Part shown: positions 25,026 to 34,563 of the stretch, one piece after another
How the letters are laid out: every line of letters begins with the position of its first letter
Numbering within the stretch: the first letter of the stretch is position 1
Source of the DNA: Achromobacter marplatensis
Lineage (GTDB): Bacteria > Pseudomonadota > Gammaproteobacteria > Burkholderiales > Burkholderiaceae_B
Assembly (NCBI RefSeq): GCF_002209535.1
Contig: NZ_NJIG01000001.1
Location: 772,023-836,022, forward strand
DNA length: 64,000 nucleotides
Direction: 5' to 3'
Position numbers and translations under genes: made by a program
The notes under the pieces: model-generated
Databases searched by the model: none
What the model was told of the DNA's origin: nothing
What the model saw: the letters and a program-made list of their open reading frames with translations, nothing else

Positions 25026-26152
25026 ACCCGACGCCCCACTTCCTGCTGGTCGGCAACGACGAGAAAGTCACCTGGGACGACGGCCGGATCCGCTTCCTGC
25101 CCCCCGGCCGCGACACGCTCAGCATCTTCGATGCCGCAGCCGACCCCGCCGCGCCCGTGCTGGTCGCCACCTTGCCCTTGCCCAATTCGCTGTTCGGCCC
25201 GCCGGTCAACCTGGCCGTGACCCCAGACCAGCGGCTGGCGCTGATTGCCGACTCCATGGCCTGGCCGGAACGCGCCGACGGCGCCGGCTGGCAGCCAGCC
25301 CCCGGCCGCGATCTGCATGTGATCGACCTTGCCTCCACCCCGCCCGCCTTGCTGCAAACGCTGCAGATCGGTTTGCAGCCGTCCGGCCTGTCGATCAACC
25401 GCGCGGGGACGCTGGCGCTGGTCGCCAACAAGGCCGGACGCTCGGTGTCGGTTTTGAAGATCGCCGACGGCCGGGTGCAAGCCTTCGGCGACGTCGACGT
25501 CGGTACGCCGGTCGTCGCCGTCTCGTTTTCGGCCGACGGCCGCCGCGCTTTTGTCGTCAAGACCGACACGCACCGCCTGGGCGTGCTGCACATCGATGAA
25601 AGCGGCCCCGTCCCAAGCGTCACGCACGACCCGGCCGAAGACCTGACCACCGGGCTCGTGCCCTTCAACCTCGTCGTGTCGCCGGACGGCGCGCTGGCGC
25701 TGGTGGTGGACATGGGCAGCCCGACCGCGTCGGACGGCCATGCGGATTCCGTGAGCGTGGTCGACCTGCTTGCCACCCCGCCCCGCGTCATCGACCGCGT
25801 GATGGTCGAAGACGGCCCCGAGGGCATCGCGATCAGCCCCGATGGCCGTCATGCCGCCGTCGCCATCGTGCAGGGGTCGAACAACCCGTCTTCCGAATGG
25901 TTGCACCATCCGCGCGGCCAGATCGTGCTGCTGCGCATCGACGGCCAACGCGTCACGCGCGCGGGCGCCGTCGAGGTCGGCGCGTTGCCCGAGGGCGTGG
26001 CGTTCAGCCCCGACAGCCGCTACCTGTACGTGGGCAACTTCCTGGACGCGACCTTGCAGGTGCTGGCCGTGGGCGACCACGGCCTGACCGACACCGGCAC
26101 CCGCATCCCCTTGTCCGGCCACCCCGCATCCATGCGGGCGCAATCCTACTGA
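25022..26152 (+). CDS. beta-propeller (YncE/lactonase-like) protein
   Basis: A 376-aa protein made of repeated blades of the YncE/cytochrome-cd1 type: recurring (N/S)PDG-(R/A)-x-A-(L/A)-(V/I) units such as TPDQRLALI, SADGRRAFVV, SPDGALALVV, SPDGRHAAVA and SPDSRYLYVG. No signal peptide or membrane segment is visible, so it is probably cytoplasmic. It overlaps the last ABC gene (ATGA), so it belongs to this operon. Similar proteins include 6-phosphogluconolactonase-like and binding-scaffold propellers, and no catalytic residue can be assigned. Its presence inside an ABC operon is unusual and may point to a lactone intermediate. Confidence 0.8.
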   Translation: MNPTPHFLLVGNDEKVTWDDGRIRFLPPGRDTLSIFDAAADPAAPVLVATLPLPNSLFGPPVNLAVTPDQRLALIADSMAWPERADGAGWQPAPGRDLHVIDLASTPPALLQTLQIGLQPSGLSINRAGTLALVANKAGRSVSVLKIADGRVQAFGDVDVGTPVVAVSFSADGRRAFVVKTDTHRLGVLHIDESGPVPSVTHDPAEDLTTGLVPFNLVVSPDGALALVVDMGSPTASDGHADSVSVVDLLATPPRVIDRVMVEDGPEGIAISPDGRHAAVAIVQGSNNPSSEWLHHPRGQIVLLRIDGQRVTRAGAVEVGALPEGVAFSPDSRYLYVGNFLDATLQVLAVGDHGLTDTGTRIPLSGHPASMRAQSY

Positions 26153-26218
26153 GCGGGGCCGCACCCCGCCGCCGATCCATCCTTATCCATCCCTTCCTTT
26201 CGCATCCGGAGCTACCCC

Positions 26219-27214
26219 ATGATCCTCGCCACTAAGAAATTCAACACCTTGCTCGGCGGCGCCCTGCTTGCCATGGCGGGCCTGGCGCCGCTGTCCGCCC
26301 ATGCGCTGGACATCAAGCTGGGCCACGTGCTGGCCCCCAGCCACAGCTGGAACAAGGCCGCCGAGGGCTTCGCCGCCGAGGTCAAGGAAAAGACCGCCGG
26401 CCGCGTCAACTTCGTGTTGTTCCCCAGCGGCCAGCTGGGCAATGAGAAAACCATGCTGGAAGGCCTGCAGATCGGCAGCCAGGGCGCGGCCATCATCGGC
26501 TCGGGTTCGCTGCAGCCGATCGAACCCAAGTTCGGCGTGGTGGAACTGCCCTACACGTGGTCGACCTCGCAGCAAGCCTACAAGGCGTATGACGGCGAAC
26601 TGGGCGAAGCCCTGGCCAAGCTGGCCGACAAGAAGAACCTGACCATCATTTCCTGGTGGGAAAACGGCTTTCGCCACGTGACCAACAACCGCGGCCCCGT
26701 GGCCAAACCCGCCGACCTGGCCGGCCTGAAAACCCGCGTCACGCCCGACAAGATGCGCCTGGACACCTTCACCGCACTGGGCGCCAACCCGGCGCCGCTG
26801 GCGTTCGGCGAACTGTATTCGGCGTTGCAGCAAAAGGTGTTCGACGCGCAGGAAAACCCGCTGTCCATCATCTACACCTCGTCCTTCTTCGAAGTGCAGA
26901 AGTACCTGTCGCTGACCGGCCACGTCTGGGGCCCGGCCAACCTGATCATCTCCAAGCCGGTCTGGAACCGCCTCTCGGCCGACGACAAGAAAATCGTGCA
27001 AGCCGCGGCGGACAAGTGGCGCGACGCCCAGCGCAAGATGATCACCGACGGCGACCAGCAGTTCGTGGCCCAGCTGAAAGAGAAAGGCATGCAGGTCAAC
27101 GAGGTCGACAAGGCCGCGTTCGCCGCCGCCGTGCAACCCGTCTGGAAGACTTACTCGGTCACCTACGGCCCCGAGCTGATGGCCATCGTGCAGAAGTACC
27201 GCGAGGCCCAGTGA
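26219..27214 (+). CDS. TRAP transporter solute-binding protein, DctP type
   Basis: A 331-aa periplasmic protein with a signal peptide ending around SAHA/LD (residue 30). It has DctP-family features: KLGHVLAPSHSW at the mature N-terminus, a substrate-carboxylate Arg region (GLKTRVTPDKMRLD) and the conserved QENPLSIIYTS segment. A good ribosome site (CGGAGC) precedes the ATG. It feeds the DctQ and DctM subunits encoded directly after it. TRAP systems typically import organic acids with a sodium gradient. Confidence 0.92.
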   Translation: MILATKKFNTLLGGALLAMAGLAPLSAHALDIKLGHVLAPSHSWNKAAEGFAAEVKEKTAGRVNFVLFPSGQLGNEKTMLEGLQIGSQGAAIIGSGSLQPIEPKFGVVELPYTWSTSQQAYKAYDGELGEALAKLADKKNLTIISWWENGFRHVTNNRGPVAKPADLAGLKTRVTPDKMRLDTFTALGANPAPLAFGELYSALQQKVFDAQENPLSIIYTSSFFEVQKYLSLTGHVWGPANLIISKPVWNRLSADDKKIVQAAADKWRDAQRKMITDGDQQFVAQLKEKGMQVNEVDKAAFAAAVQPVWKTYSVTYGPELMAIVQKYREAQ

Positions 27215-27693
27215 TGCTGAATCGACTGTCCGCCGTCCTGTCGGGCATCAGCAAGGCCTTCGCCGCCCTGGCGGTGGCCTTGCTGGCGATCCTGATCACC
27301 TACGTGGTGTTCGCCCGCTTCGTCACGCACACCACGCCCCATTGGGCCGAGGAACTGCCGCGTCTGGTGCTGGTGTGGTCCGCCTTCATCGGCGGGGTCG
27401 CCTGCAGCTACGAACGGTCGCACCTGATGGCCGGCCTGCTGCCCTTCGTGGTGCGCAACCCCCGCGTGCTGAACGCGTTCGAGCGCATCAACCAGGTGCT
27501 GGTCATCGTCGGGTTGGTGGCGCTGGGCTACGCCGGCTGGCAACTGGCCAAGTTGACGATGGACCAGACGCTGCCCGCGCTGGACGTGTCCGCCGGCACG
27601 GTCTACCTGGCGCTGCCGTTCGCCTGCGCCGTCACCGTGGTGGTGCATCTGGCGCAACTGTTCTCTCTCGCTCCCGCCGCGGCAAAGGAATAA
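27214..27693 (+). CDS. TRAP transporter small permease, DctQ type
   Basis: A 159-aa membrane protein with four predicted transmembrane segments and the DctQ signature around WAEELPRLVLVWSAFIGG (residues about 44-61). The ATG overlaps the previous stop by one base; a GTG three bases earlier is also possible. It forms the membrane complex with DctM. Confidence 0.9.
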   Translation: MLNRLSAVLSGISKAFAALAVALLAILITYVVFARFVTHTTPHWAEELPRLVLVWSAFIGGVACSYERSHLMAGLLPFVVRNPRVLNAFERINQVLVIVGLVALGYAGWQLAKLTMDQTLPALDVSAGTVYLALPFACAVTVVVHLAQLFSLAPAAAKE

Positions 27694-27697
27694 CAAG

Positions 27698-28981
27698 ATG
27701 TCTTCGGGTGCTATTTTCCTGATGGGCGTGTTCACGATCACGGTGCTGATCGACATGCCCATCGCCTTCGGTCTGGTGCTGTCCTGCCTGGCCTATCTGG
27801 CGATCTACGACTCCGCGCCCATGATGGTCGCGGCGCAGCAGTACGTCGTGGGGCTGGACAGCTTCACGCTGCTGGCGATCCCGCTCTTCATCCTGGCCGC
27901 CCAACTGATGAACGGCGCGGGTCTGACCCAGCGCATCGTGCGCCTGTGCGCCGCCATCGTGGGCGACATCAAGGGCGGCCTGGCGGTCGTGGCCGTGCTG
28001 GCCTGCCTGATGTTCGGGGCGCTGTCCGGTTCGGGCGTGGCCGACGTGGTGGCCATCGGCAGCCTGCTGCTGCCGGCGATGGCGCGCAGCGGCTACGACA
28101 AGGGCTTTTCCTGCGCGCTGGTCGGCAGCGCCGGCGCTACCTCCACCATCATCCCGCCCAGCATCGTGCTGATCGTCTACGGCACCATCACCGACACCTC
28201 GGTGGGCAAGCTGTTCGTGGCCGGCATCATCCCGGGCATCCTGCTGGGCCTGTCGCTGATCGGCGTCGCCATCTGGCAATCACGCAAGCACAACTGGGCC
28301 GGCGGCCAGCCGTTCTCGTGGGGCGAGCTGCGCGCCGCCGCCATCGACGCCCTGCCCGCGCTGATGGTGCCGGTGCTGATCATCGGCGGCATCCGCTTCG
28401 GCATCTTCACCGCCACCGAAGCCGCCTCCAGCGCCATCGTCTACGCCTTGGTGATCGGCTTCTTCTGGTACCGCACGCTCAGCCTGAAGTCGCTGTGGGA
28501 CAACCTGAAGTCCACCGGCGAAAGCAGCGCGTCCATCCTGCTGATCATCGGCGCCTCGGGCCTGTTCGCCTGGGTGCTGGTGGCCGAACAGGTGCCGCAG
28601 GCGCTGTCCACCCTGCTGGTGGAATGGACCGACAGCAAGACGGCCGTGCTGCTGGTGCTGACGGTAGTCCTGCTGCTGCTGGGCACCTTCATGGAGGCGA
28701 TCCCGGTCATTATCATCGTGGCCCCCGTCGTGATGCCCGTGCTGGCACACTACAACATCGACCCGGTGCATTTCGGCATCCTGCTGTCGATCAACATGGC
28801 GATCGGCGCCAATACGCCGCCGGTCGGCGTCGACCTGATGGCCGCATGCAAGATCGGCGGCATCAACATGATGCAGACCCTGCGACCGCTGTCGTGGATG
28901 ATGCTGGCGATGACCGCCGTCATGCTGCTGCTGACGTTTGTCCCTGAACTGGTGCTGTTCCTGCCGAGGCACGTGCAATGA
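27698..28981 (+). CDS. TRAP transporter large permease, DctM type
   Basis: A 427-aa inner-membrane protein with about 11-12 transmembrane segments and DctM family features: FILAAQLMNGAGLTQRI near residue 68, GALSGSGVADVVAIG near 109, and a late NMAIGANTPPVGVDL segment. It carries out sodium-coupled translocation of the solute delivered by DctP. The start is 4 bp after DctQ, and the stop overlaps the next gene (ATGA), tying the TRAP genes to the catabolic enzymes. Confidence 0.93.
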   Translation: MSSGAIFLMGVFTITVLIDMPIAFGLVLSCLAYLAIYDSAPMMVAAQQYVVGLDSFTLLAIPLFILAAQLMNGAGLTQRIVRLCAAIVGDIKGGLAVVAVLACLMFGALSGSGVADVVAIGSLLLPAMARSGYDKGFSCALVGSAGATSTIIPPSIVLIVYGTITDTSVGKLFVAGIIPGILLGLSLIGVAIWQSRKHNWAGGQPFSWGELRAAAIDALPALMVPVLIIGGIRFGIFTATEAASSAIVYALVIGFFWYRTLSLKSLWDNLKSTGESSASILLIIGASGLFAWVLVAEQVPQALSTLLVEWTDSKTAVLLVLTVVLLLLGTFMEAIPVIIIVAPVVMPVLAHYNIDPVHFGILLSINMAIGANTPPVGVDLMAACKIGGINMMQTLRPLSWMMLAMTAVMLLLTFVPELVLFLPRHVQ

Positions 28982-29907
28982 CCCACTCCCCCTCTCTCCG
29001 CCGTCCCGCGGCGCTGCGCCGCAGCTGGATGTTCGTGCCAGGCCTGGACGCGGCCGCCCAGGCGGCGGGCCTGGCCAGCGGTACCGATGCACTGGTCGCC
29101 GACCTGGAAGAATTCACCGCCAAGGTCGAACGCCCCGCAGCGCGCCCGCGCATCGCTGCCCTGTTCTCCGAATGCCGCGCCCAGGGCGTGGTGGCGGCCG
29201 TGCGCATCAACAAGCTGGAAGACGACGGCCTGGCCGACCTGCGCGGCGTGATGCCGGGCGCGCCCGATGCGGTGTTCCTGCCGCACGCGGAAAGCGCCGC
29301 CCAGATCGTCGCGCTGGACCAGGCCATCACCGCCCTTGAGGCCGAACTGGGCCTGCCGCCGGGCAGCACCGAGATCGTGCCCACGCTGGAGTCGGCGCTG
29401 GGCCTGGTGCGCGCCTACGACATCCTGACCGCCAGCCCGCGCGTGTCCGCCTGCCTGCTGGCGGCCGAAGACCTGACGGCCAGCCTGGGCGCCGAACGCG
29501 GCAAGGACGGCATCGAACTGCACGCCGTGCGCGCACGCTTCCTGGTGGACTGCACGGCTGCCGGCTGCGTGCCGATCGACTGCCCGTTCAATTACCGCGA
29601 CCTGCCCGCGCTGGAAACCGACCTGCGCTGGGCGCGCCGCCTGGGCCTGAAGTCCAAGTGCGCGACCGTGGCCGAACAGATTCCGCTGATCCATGCGGTA
29701 TTCACGCCCGCCGCGGCCGAAATCGATGCCGCCCGCGACTGCGTGGCCCGTTTCGACGCGCAACGCGCCGGACGGAACGATGCCGAACGCATCGATCCCC
29801 CCGTCTACAACACCGCGCGCCGCCTGTTGGCGCGCCATGACCAATTCGAACGATGGGCCGCCGAGCGCCGTGCGCAGGCCGTCCCGCAACAAGGAGACTC
29901 CGCATGA
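28978..29907 (+). CDS. HpcH/HpaI-type CoA ester lyase (citrate lyase beta-like)
   Basis: A 309-aa TIM-barrel enzyme of the citrate lyase beta/malyl-CoA lyase group. It begins with the typical RRSWMFVPGLD motif (residues about 15-25) and keeps the acidic metal ligands in DLEEF, EIVPTLESALG and AAEDLTASLGAE, and the later PIDCPF loop. Relatives cleave or form C-C bonds of malyl-CoA, citramalyl-CoA or similar beta-hydroxyacyl esters, using magnesium. It is coupled by ATGA overlaps to DctM and to the ThDP enzyme, so it probably acts on a product of the imported acid. The exact substrate is unknown. Confidence 0.85.
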   Translation: MTHSPSLRRPAALRRSWMFVPGLDAAAQAAGLASGTDALVADLEEFTAKVERPAARPRIAALFSECRAQGVVAAVRINKLEDDGLADLRGVMPGAPDAVFLPHAESAAQIVALDQAITALEAELGLPPGSTEIVPTLESALGLVRAYDILTASPRVSACLLAAEDLTASLGAERGKDGIELHAVRARFLVDCTAAGCVPIDCPFNYRDLPALETDLRWARRLGLKSKCATVAEQIPLIHAVFTPAAAEIDAARDCVARFDAQRAGRNDAERIDPPVYNTARRLLARHDQFERWAAERRAQAVPQQGDSA

Positions 29908-31616
29908 CGTCAGCCGCTTTACCCGAACGCAATGGCGGTCAGATCCTGATGCAGCAATTGCGCATCCATGGCGCGCGCCGCGTGTTCATGATCCCCGGCG
30001 AAAGCTATCTGCCCTGCATCGACGCGCTGAACGAGCACACCGATGCCATCGAGCCGATCGTCTGCCGCCAGGAAAGCGGCGCGGCCTATATGGCCGAGGC
30101 CTATGGCAAGCTGACGGGCGAGCCCGGCATCTGCTTCGTGACGCGCGGCCCGGGCGCCACCAACGCCAGCATCGGCGTGCACACCGCCTATCAGGACTCC
30201 ACGCCGATGATCCTGTTCGTGGGCCAGGTGGGCAACGACTTCATGGAGCGCGAAGCCTTCCAGGAAATCGACTACCGCCGCATGTTCGGCCAGATGGCCA
30301 AGTGGGTCGCGCAGATCGACCGCACCGACCGCATCCCCGAATACCTCTCGCGCGCGTTCGCGGTCGCCACCAGCGGCCGCCCCGGCCCGGTCGTGCTGGC
30401 GTTGCCGGAGGACACGCTGTGGGGCACCGCGCGCGTGGCGGACCTGCCGCGCTACCCGCGCGTGCATAGCCACCCCGGTGCCGCCGACCTGGCCCGCATG
30501 ACGCAGTTGCTGGACGCGGCCGAACGGCCCTTCCTGCTGCTGGGCGGCAACGGCTGGCATCAGACCGCCATCGACCGGATCGCCGGCTTCGCCGAGCGCT
30601 TCGAACTGCCGGTGGGCACCGCCTGGCGCCGGCTGGAGTGCTTTGACCAGCGCCACCCCAACGCCGCCGGGCACGTGGGCTGGGCCATGACGCCCGCGCT
30701 GCGCCAACGCCTGCGCGACGCCGATCTGGTGCTGGCCGTGGGCACGCGTCTGGGCGAAGCCACCACCGAGGGCTATACCGTCATTGAAAGCCCGCTGCCG
30801 CGCCAGAAGCTGATCCACGTCTACCCCGACGCCGCCGAACTGGGCCGCGTGTTCTCGCCCACCCAGGCCATCGTGGCCGACGTGGCCAGCTTTGCGGCCG
30901 GCGTCGCCGCGCTGGCCCCCGGCCACGCCGCGCCGCGCGGCGCTGCCGTGCGCGCCGCGCACCAGGAACTGGTCGACAGCCTGGCGCCGTTGCCCTCGCC
31001 CGGCCCCATGAGCCTGGACGCGGCCGCCGCTTATGTCGACGCGCACATTCCTGCCGACGCCTGCATCACCGTGGGCGCGGGCAACTACGCGCTGTACCCG
31101 CACCGCTACCGCCGCTACGCCGGCCCGGGCACGAGCCTGACCCCCACCGTCGGCTCCATGGGCTACGGCCTGCCCGCCGCCATTTCCGCCAAACTGGAAG
31201 ACCGCGCGCGCACCGTCGTCTGCTATGCCGGCGACGGCTGCTTCCAGATGAACATGCAGGAACTCGGCGTGGCCCTGCAATACAAGCTGGGCGTGGTGGT
31301 ACTGGTGTTCAACAACGGCATATGGGGCACCATCCGCGCCCACCAGGAACGCGAATTCCCGGCGCGTACGATCGCGCTGGGCTTCGAGAACCCCGACTTC
31401 ACGCAGATCATCCGCGGCTACGGCGGCTATGGCGAGGCCGTCGAGAACACGGCGGACTTCGGTCCGGCCTTCGAACGCGCGCTGGCCTTCGCAAACGAAC
31501 ACAGCCTGCCCGCGCTGCTTGAAATCCGCTACGACGCCAACGGCATCGCGCCGGGTGAAACGCTGATGGGCATCCGCGAAGCCGCCCAGGCGCGCATCGC
31601 CCGCAGCGGACATTGA
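29904..31616 (+). CDS. ThDP-dependent enzyme, acetolactate synthase large-subunit-like
   Basis: A 570-aa cytoplasmic enzyme with the three-domain thiamine diphosphate fold: an N-terminal Pyr domain with the catalytic Glu at position 57 (CRQESGAAYMAEAYGK), a middle domain, and a C-terminal PP domain with the ThDP motif starting at GDG 443-445 and ending in NN about 27 residues later. Several decarboxylases and carboligases share this layout. There is no regulatory small subunit nearby, so a biosynthetic acetolactate synthase is unlikely. AAGGAG precedes the ATG at 29904, which overlaps the CoA lyase stop. A paralogue lies at 36378-38069 in the neighbouring gene cluster. Confidence 0.85.
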   Translation: MTSAALPERNGGQILMQQLRIHGARRVFMIPGESYLPCIDALNEHTDAIEPIVCRQESGAAYMAEAYGKLTGEPGICFVTRGPGATNASIGVHTAYQDSTPMILFVGQVGNDFMEREAFQEIDYRRMFGQMAKWVAQIDRTDRIPEYLSRAFAVATSGRPGPVVLALPEDTLWGTARVADLPRYPRVHSHPGAADLARMTQLLDAAERPFLLLGGNGWHQTAIDRIAGFAERFELPVGTAWRRLECFDQRHPNAAGHVGWAMTPALRQRLRDADLVLAVGTRLGEATTEGYTVIESPLPRQKLIHVYPDAAELGRVFSPTQAIVADVASFAAGVAALAPGHAAPRGAAVRAAHQELVDSLAPLPSPGPMSLDAAAAYVDAHIPADACITVGAGNYALYPHRYRRYAGPGTSLTPTVGSMGYGLPAAISAKLEDRARTVVCYAGDGCFQMNMQELGVALQYKLGVVVLVFNNGIWGTIRAHQEREFPARTIALGFENPDFTQIIRGYGGYGEAVENTADFGPAFERALAFANEHSLPALLEIRYDANGIAPGETLMGIREAAQARIARSGH

Positions 31617-31632
31617 ACCAGGACTGACGACG

Positions 31633-32883
31633 ATGACGACGACGATTTCAATCAATGGGCAGCGGCTGTGGCAGTCGCTGATGGACCTGGCGCAGATCGG
31701 CGCCACGCCCAAGGGCGGCAACTGCCGCCTGGCGCTGACCGCGCTGGACGGCCAGGGCCGCGATCTGGTCACCGGCTGGATGCGTGAGGCGGGCATGACG
31801 CTGCGCGTGGACCAGGTGGGCAACATCTTCGCCCGCCGCGCCGGCCGCAACAACGACCTGCCGCCCGTCATGACCGGCAGTCACATCGACACCCAGCCCA
31901 CCGGCGGCAAGTTCGACGGCTGCTACGGCGTGCTGGCCGGGCTGGAAGTCATGCGCAGCCTGAACGACCACGGCGTGGTCACCGAGGCGCCGCTGGAAGT
32001 GGCCATCTGGACCAACGAAGAAGGTTCGCGCTTCCTGCCGGTGATGATGGGCTCGGGCGTCTTCGCGGGCAAATTTCCTCTGGAAGTCGCGCTGAACGCC
32101 CGCGATCACGACGGCAATTCGGTGGCCGACGAACTGGCCGCCATCGGCTACGCCGGGCCGGATGCCGTGGGCGGTCGCCCAGTGGGCGCCTATTTCGAGG
32201 CGCACATCGAACAAGGCCCGATCCTGGAGCACGAAGAAAAAGTGGTCGGCGTCGTGACCGGATCGCTGGGCGTGCGCTGGTACGACGTGGTCGTGACCGG
32301 CATGGAAATGCACGCCGGCCCGACCCCGATGCCGATCCGCAAGGACGCGCTGTACGCCGCCACCTTCCTGCTGCAATCGGTCGTGGGCATCGCCAACGAC
32401 CATCAGCCCCACGGCCGCGGCACCGTCGGCGAGATCCATGCGCACCCGGGCTCGCGCAACGTCATCCCGGGCCAGGTGCGCTTCACCGTCGACCTGCGCC
32501 ATGAAGACGAGGCCACGCTGACGCAGATGGATGCGCGCTGGCTGGCCACCTGCACGGATGTGGCCGCGCGCCACGGCGTGACGGTGGACGTCAAGCAGGT
32601 GCAGTACTTCCCGCCCACCCCGTTCGACCCGGACCTGGTTGGCAAGGTGCGAGACGGCGCCGTACGCCGCGGCCTGGCCGCCATGGACATCGTGACGGGC
32701 GCCGGCCATGACGCCGTCTACATGGCCAGCGTCACGCCCACCGCCATGATCTTCGTGCCGTGCAAGGACGGCGTGAGCCACAACGAAATCGAAGACGCCA
32801 AGCCCGCGGACCTGGAAGCCGGCTGCAACGTGCTGCTGGACGCCATGGTCGCGCGCGCCAACCACCCCGGAGAGCAAGCATGA
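31633..32883 (+). CDS. Zn-dependent hydrolase, N-carbamoyl amino acid hydrolase/allantoate amidohydrolase type
   Basis: A 416-aa member of the M20 hydantoinase/carbamoylase group. Metal ligands are visible in GSHIDTQPTGGKFDG (His and Asp), WTNEEGSRF (Glu), EAHIEQGP (His) and the late GVSHNE (His). The dimerisation domain carries MEMHAGPTPMP with the carboxylate-binding region. Family members hydrolyse N-carbamoyl amino acids, beta-ureidopropionate or allantoate. Together with the downstream aldehyde dehydrogenase, it suggests removal of a carbamoyl or acyl group from an amino compound, but the substrate is not evident. It starts 16 bp after the ThDP gene; the stop overlaps the next ATG. Confidence 0.9.
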   Translation: MTTTISINGQRLWQSLMDLAQIGATPKGGNCRLALTALDGQGRDLVTGWMREAGMTLRVDQVGNIFARRAGRNNDLPPVMTGSHIDTQPTGGKFDGCYGVLAGLEVMRSLNDHGVVTEAPLEVAIWTNEEGSRFLPVMMGSGVFAGKFPLEVALNARDHDGNSVADELAAIGYAGPDAVGGRPVGAYFEAHIEQGPILEHEEKVVGVVTGSLGVRWYDVVVTGMEMHAGPTPMPIRKDALYAATFLLQSVVGIANDHQPHGRGTVGEIHAHPGSRNVIPGQVRFTVDLRHEDEATLTQMDARWLATCTDVAARHGVTVDVKQVQYFPPTPFDPDLVGKVRDGAVRRGLAAMDIVTGAGHDAVYMASVTPTAMIFVPCKDGVSHNEIEDAKPADLEAGCNVLLDAMVARANHPGEQA

Positions 32884-34379
32884 GCCACCACGATTCCGCC
32901 TACTGGCACGCCCGTGCCGCCGAACTGCGCTTCAATGGGCAGGCCTACATCGACGGCGCCTATTGCAACGCCGCCGACGGCGCGACGTTTCCGGCGTCCA
33001 GCCCCATCGACGGCCGCAAGCTGGCCGATGTGGCCGCCTGCGGCCAGGTCGACGTGGACCGCGCCGTGCAGGCCGCGCGCCGCGCCTTCGACGCCGGCGT
33101 CTGGAGCGGCCTGGCGCCCCGCCAACGCAAGGAACGCCTGCTGCGGCTGGCCGCCTTGATCGGTGAGCACACCGAAGAGCTCGCGCTGCTGGAAACGCTG
33201 GACATGGGCAAGCCCATCCGCGACGCGCTGGCCTTCGACGTGCCGGAAACCGCCCGCTGTTACGCCTGGTACGCCGAAGCAATCGATAAGATCTACGACG
33301 AGATCGCCCCCACGGGCCCCGACGCGCTGGCCACCATCACCCGCGAAGCGCTGGGCGTGGTGGCGGCCGTGGTGCCGTGGAACTACCCGCTGATGATGGC
33401 CGCCTGGAAGGTCGCGCCCGCGCTCGCGGCCGGCAACTGCGTCATCCTGAAACCTGCCGAGCAGGCCTCGCTGTCATCCATCCGGCTGGCGGCGCTGGCC
33501 GAGGAAGCCGGCATCCCGGCCGGCGTCTTCAGCGTCGTGCCGGGCTTGGGCGCCGTGGCCGGCCAGGCTTTGGGCCTGCACCCGGACGTGGATTGCGTGG
33601 CATTCACGGGATCCACCGCCACTGGCAAGCGGTTCATGACCTATTCCGGCGAATCGAACCTCAAACGCGTCTGGCTGGAATGCGGCGGCAAGTCGCCCCA
33701 CATCGTGTTCGACGACTGCCCTGACCTGGACCGTGCGGCCCAGGCCGCCGCGCTGGCCATCTTTTCGAACCAGGGCGAAGTCTGCATCGCGGGATCGCGC
33801 CTGTATGTGCAGGACGGCATCTACGACGCCTTCATGGACAAGGTGGCAGCCTACGCTACGGGCCTGCAACCCGGCGACCCGCTGGACCCGGCCACCGCCA
33901 TGGGCGCCATGGTGGACGAACGCCAGATGCAGGGCGTGCTGGCGCGCATCGCGGCGGGCCAGGCCGATGGTGCCAGCCTGCGGATGGGCGGCAAGCAAGC
34001 CCGCACCGCCACGGGCGGCTACTACATCGAACCCACCATCTTCGATTGCGCCAGCCAGGACTCTGCCCTGGTGCGCGAAGAGATCTTCGGCCCCGTGCTG
34101 GCGGCCCAGCGCTTTGCCACCGAGGACGATGCGGTCCGCCTGGCCAATGATTCGGTCTACGGTCTGGGCGCCGGCTTGTGGACGTCGAACCTGTCGCGGG
34201 CGCACCGGCTGTCGCGTCGGCTGCGCGCGGGTCTGGTCTGGGTCAACTGCTACGCCGACGGCGACATCACGGTGCCCTTCGGCGGCGTCAAGCAGTCGGG
34301 CTTCGGCCGCGACAAGTCCCTGCATGCGCTGGACAAGTACTCGGACCTGAAGACCACCTGGATCAGCCTGACCGTGTAA
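32880..34379 (+). CDS. NAD(P)-dependent aldehyde dehydrogenase (PuuC/gamma-aminobutyraldehyde DH-like)
   Basis: A 499-aa aldehyde dehydrogenase, normal length. Seen: the cofactor-site segment AAVVPWNYPLMMAAWK (about residues 160-176), GSTATGKRFM, the catalytic Glu in LECGGKSP (about residue 266) and the catalytic Cys in NQGEVCIAG (about residue 300). It ends in a typical PFGGVKQSGFGRDKS. It oxidises an aldehyde to the acid. The closest general resemblance is to PuuC-type enzymes, which is not decisive. The start is fixed by ATGA overlap with the hydrolase gene; the frame upstream to 32760 is inside that gene. Confidence 0.92.
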   Translation: MSHHDSAYWHARAAELRFNGQAYIDGAYCNAADGATFPASSPIDGRKLADVAACGQVDVDRAVQAARRAFDAGVWSGLAPRQRKERLLRLAALIGEHTEELALLETLDMGKPIRDALAFDVPETARCYAWYAEAIDKIYDEIAPTGPDALATITREALGVVAAVVPWNYPLMMAAWKVAPALAAGNCVILKPAEQASLSSIRLAALAEEAGIPAGVFSVVPGLGAVAGQALGLHPDVDCVAFTGSTATGKRFMTYSGESNLKRVWLECGGKSPHIVFDDCPDLDRAAQAAALAIFSNQGEVCIAGSRLYVQDGIYDAFMDKVAAYATGLQPGDPLDPATAMGAMVDERQMQGVLARIAAGQADGASLRMGGKQARTATGGYYIEPTIFDCASQDSALVREEIFGPVLAAQRFATEDDAVRLANDSVYGLGAGLWTSNLSRAHRLSRRLRAGLVWVNCYADGDITVPFGGVKQSGFGRDKSLHALDKYSDLKTTWISLTV

Positions 34380-34499
34380 GGCGCCCGGCGCACGGCGCGT
34401 GCCCGCCCTTGCCGTTTCGCGCTATCTGCTTGGCCGCCCAGGCCATTGAAGGCGCCGGCCCCTTGTGCCACCTTGGACGGCATTGGGGCTGGATGAGGA

Positions 34500-34521
34500 G
34501 CCGGCCCCGATGCGGGCCGGC
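34500..34521 (+). terminator. hairpin between the aldehyde dehydrogenase and Bug genes
   Basis: An 8-bp stem, GCCGGCCC (34500-34507) and GGGCCGGC (34514-34521), with a 6-nt loop. The right arm can also pair as an 11-bp perfect repeat with GGCGCCGGCCC at 34451-34461, so two mutually exclusive folds are possible. It sits in the largest gap (184 bp) of this part of the gene series. Confidence 0.45.
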
Positions 34522-34563
34522 GCCAGCGCGCTCCCGCCATGAAAAACATGACAGGAGACAAGC

